From NCBI GenBank assembly GCA_016209805.1, contig JACQVJ010000177.1:1-8198 (forward strand): a stretch of 8,198 bases of DNA, read 5' to 3'. The position numbers and the translations under genes were made by a program. Positions 6,833 through 8,198 of the stretch are shown one piece after another; within the stretch, counting starts at the first letter, position 1; every line of letters begins with the position of its first letter. Below the pieces are notes generated by a model that searched no databases, had not been told where the DNA came from, and saw only the letters and a list, made by a program, of their open reading frames with translations. The stretch comes from Ignavibacteriota bacterium (GTDB lineage: Bacteria > Bacteroidota > Ignavibacteria > UBA10030 > UBA6906).

Positions 6833-8198
6833 TTGATCTCGATGGATGTTTCTGAAGTTCGTCCGAACACTTCCGGCTCGTACATTTGTTCTCCGTATGT
6901 TGCGGGCATTGCAAACTTCCCGTATGTGGTTGCACGTGCCAGGTAAGAGAATGTGTGAACACCTCCGTCAAGCTTGTCCGCAAACAACAAAACACGATCG
7001 TCGTGGAACTCAGAGTGGTTGAACGAGCCCCACCATCTGTACCCACTCCTCATTTCATGACTTTCATTCAGCCCCAAGGCAAGCTCAGCACTCTCAGTCT
7101 TAAGCGAAGTGTTGATTGCCTCAAGCCCAGCAGGAAGAGGATCATCGATCACCACAAAGTTCCTGGCTTGGGGAGTAATGACGCGAAGCGTTACTCGTAC
7201 GATCGAGCCTGCTGCAAAAGTTGTCTTGCCATTCCGTGTCTCTTCTTTCCTCATCGGCTCCATATTCTTGATGATTGCAATCCCTTCGTCACTCTGCGCA
7301 GCTGCATCTGTTGGATGGTACGTCATGCGGATTCCCGCGAAAAGCGTCCCCACTCCATCCAATGAAGCCACGACCGGCAACTCCTGATTTCTCTGGAACT
7401 CGTCCAGGTCTCGTACTATTCTGTACCCCTTCAGGTCCCATCCTTCAAAAGCTCTCTTCAAAATCGGGTCACCAGCGACTCGGATTTCGGCTGTGAAGTG
7501 GGGTTCAGTTCTTTCGAACTTGCTGTAATATGTTGCGAGCGCGTGGACCACATACGCGTTCTCCTGTGTATTGTCCCACCTACCCGAGTGTTGTCGCTGC
7601 AGCAGCCATTTGACCATTTTGGATGGTAGGACGCCATCCGGAAACCCGTCGGCTTCCAACAATGCCTCGAGCAGCAGCGCGGTGGTTCGGGTGTTGGAAC
7701 TCCAACACCATTCAAGACCTGTAACGTTCGGTTCCTCACAATGGGCGCTTGTTGGACTCACTTTGATGTTGTTCACGAGGTTGTTTACGATTGCATCCGT
7801 CATTCGTTTATTCCGTGTCGAAGCACTGATGGCTTTCAGAAGACTGGCTCGTGCGAAAAGCGGGATGCGCTCGAGGTTCTTCATATAATATTCATAGTAC
7901 GCCGGCTCGGGTGCGTTCAGAAGAGCGAGTGTGTAGAGGATGAGAGTTTTGGTTGACGCCCACGTGCTGGACGTGTACGGATAGTTCGGAAGCTTGTCTT
8001 CCCAGCGCAATACGTTTCTGACGTAGTCCAGACCTTTCTTCATGACCGACTCATCGATGGAGAAACCCCGTTGTTTCGCGAGAGCGAGCACATACATCGC
8101 GAATGCCGAAGGATAGGGTGAATCATTGACACTTGCCGGCCAGTATGCAAACCCGCCGTTTGGCCTCTGGAACGCTCTCAGTTCACGCAAGGTAGTGC
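6829..8198 (-). CDS. Bacterial alpha-2-macroglobulin, C-terminal part (cut by window edge)
   Basis: This is the C-terminal 450 or so residues of a YfhM-like A2M, a large envelope protein (usually over 1500 residues, often a lipoprotein) thought to trap foreign proteases. The frame is open to the window edge. Numbering from the Leu codon at 8190, FQRPNGGFAYWP (7-18) and WDNTQENAYVVHAL (205-218) belong to the helical thioester domain. The later part holds beta-rich macroglobulin domains: IDDPLPAGLEAIN (about 348-360) and, in the terminal receptor-binding-like domain, HDDRVLLFADKL (396-407) and GKFAMPATYGEQMYEP. Two cysteines (151 and 162) are the only ones here and could form a disulfide in an exported protein. 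The CxEQ thioester would lie upstream, outside the window, so trapping ability cannot be judged. The gene is directly followed by pbpC with a 4-base overlap, the classic A2M-PBP1C pair. Confidence 0.93.
   Translation of the reverse strand, partial: TTLRELRAFQRPNGGFAYWPASVNDSPYPSAFAMYVLALAKQRGFSIDESVMKKGLDYVRNVLRWEDKLPNYPYTSSTWASTKTLILYTLALLNAPEPAYYEYYMKNLERIPLFARASLLKAISASTRNKRMTDAIVNNLVNNIKVSPTSAHCEEPNVTGLEWCWSSNTRTTALLLEALLEADGFPDGVLPSKMVKWLLQRQHSGRWDNTQENAYVVHALATYYSKFERTEPHFTAEIRVAGDPILKRAFEGWDLKGYRIVRDLDEFQRNQELPVVASLDGVGTLFAGIRMTYHPTDAAAQSDEGIAIIKNMEPMRKEETRNGKTTFAAGSIVRVTLRVITPQARNFVVIDDPLPAGLEAINTSLKTESAELALGLNESHEMRSGYRWWGSFNHSEFHDDRVLLFADKLDGGVHTFSYLARATTYGKFAMPATYGEQMYEPEVFGRTSETSIEIK

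Noticed and set aside
6886..6894. GEQ tripeptide in the A2M fragment as the thioester motif
   Set aside because: It has no Cys before it and lies in the C-terminal receptor-binding-like domain, in the common pattern before MYxPE. The real CxEQ site would be upstream, outside the window.
6886..7365. Plus-strand open frame of 159 codons opposite the A2M gene
   Set aside because: It is an antisense shadow of a conserved coding region. Its Cys-rich product matches nothing I recognise.
1..8198. Mobile element, CRISPR array, tRNA or rRNA, or phage genes
   Set aside because: I saw no transposase, repeat array, terminal inverted repeats, RNA gene or phage module. The window is fully occupied by housekeeping and envelope genes.

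Overview
The window is one compact, single-direction gene block. All eight genes lie on the minus strand, and there is almost no non-coding DNA; the longest gap is 47 bases. Lnt, a PBP1C-type peptidoglycan synthase and a bacterial alpha-2-macroglobulin (A2M) indicate a diderm (Gram-negative type) bacterium that uses the MEP isoprenoid pathway. Base composition looks roughly balanced. Shine-Dalgarno signals are weak at most starts and non-ATG starts are common. I would guess a Bacteroidota/Chlorobiota-like or related lineage, with low confidence because no marker gene fixes the taxonomy.

In transcription order (right to left) the genes are: (1) the C-terminal part of an A2M protein, cut by the window edge at 8198; (2) pbpC, peptidoglycan glycosyltransferase/transpeptidase PBP1C; (3) acyP, acylphosphatase; (4) ispF, MEcPP synthase; (5) a DedA-family membrane protein; (6) a PAP2-family lipid phosphatase; (7) lnt, apolipoprotein N-acyltransferase; (8) the N-terminal two thirds or so of a threonine aldolase, cut by the edge at position 1. 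The junctions are very tight. There are 4-base stop/start overlaps at A2M/pbpC (GTGA), DedA/PAP2 (GTGA) and lnt/aldolase (ATGA), and PAP2 and lnt are one base apart. acyP and ispF appear to overlap by 50 bases if the TTG start of ispF is right. I see no promoter or terminator inside the block, so it is probably one operon that starts beyond 8198 and ends before position 1.

Most of the genes concern the cell envelope, and four fit around the undecaprenyl-phosphate carrier. IspF supplies isoprenoid precursor. PBP1C polymerises lipid II and releases undecaprenyl-PP. The PAP2 protein could dephosphorylate undecaprenyl-PP. DedA proteins include undecaprenyl-phosphate translocases that return the carrier to the cytoplasmic side. 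Lnt completes lipoproteins, and bacterial A2Ms are often lipoproteins. The A2M-PBP1C pairing is known from other bacteria and is thought to couple protease trapping with cell-wall repair. Acylphosphatase and threonine aldolase look like metabolic passengers. I found no mobile elements, CRISPR arrays, RNA genes or clearly new system. The unusual points are the layout of this module and several start-site puzzles.
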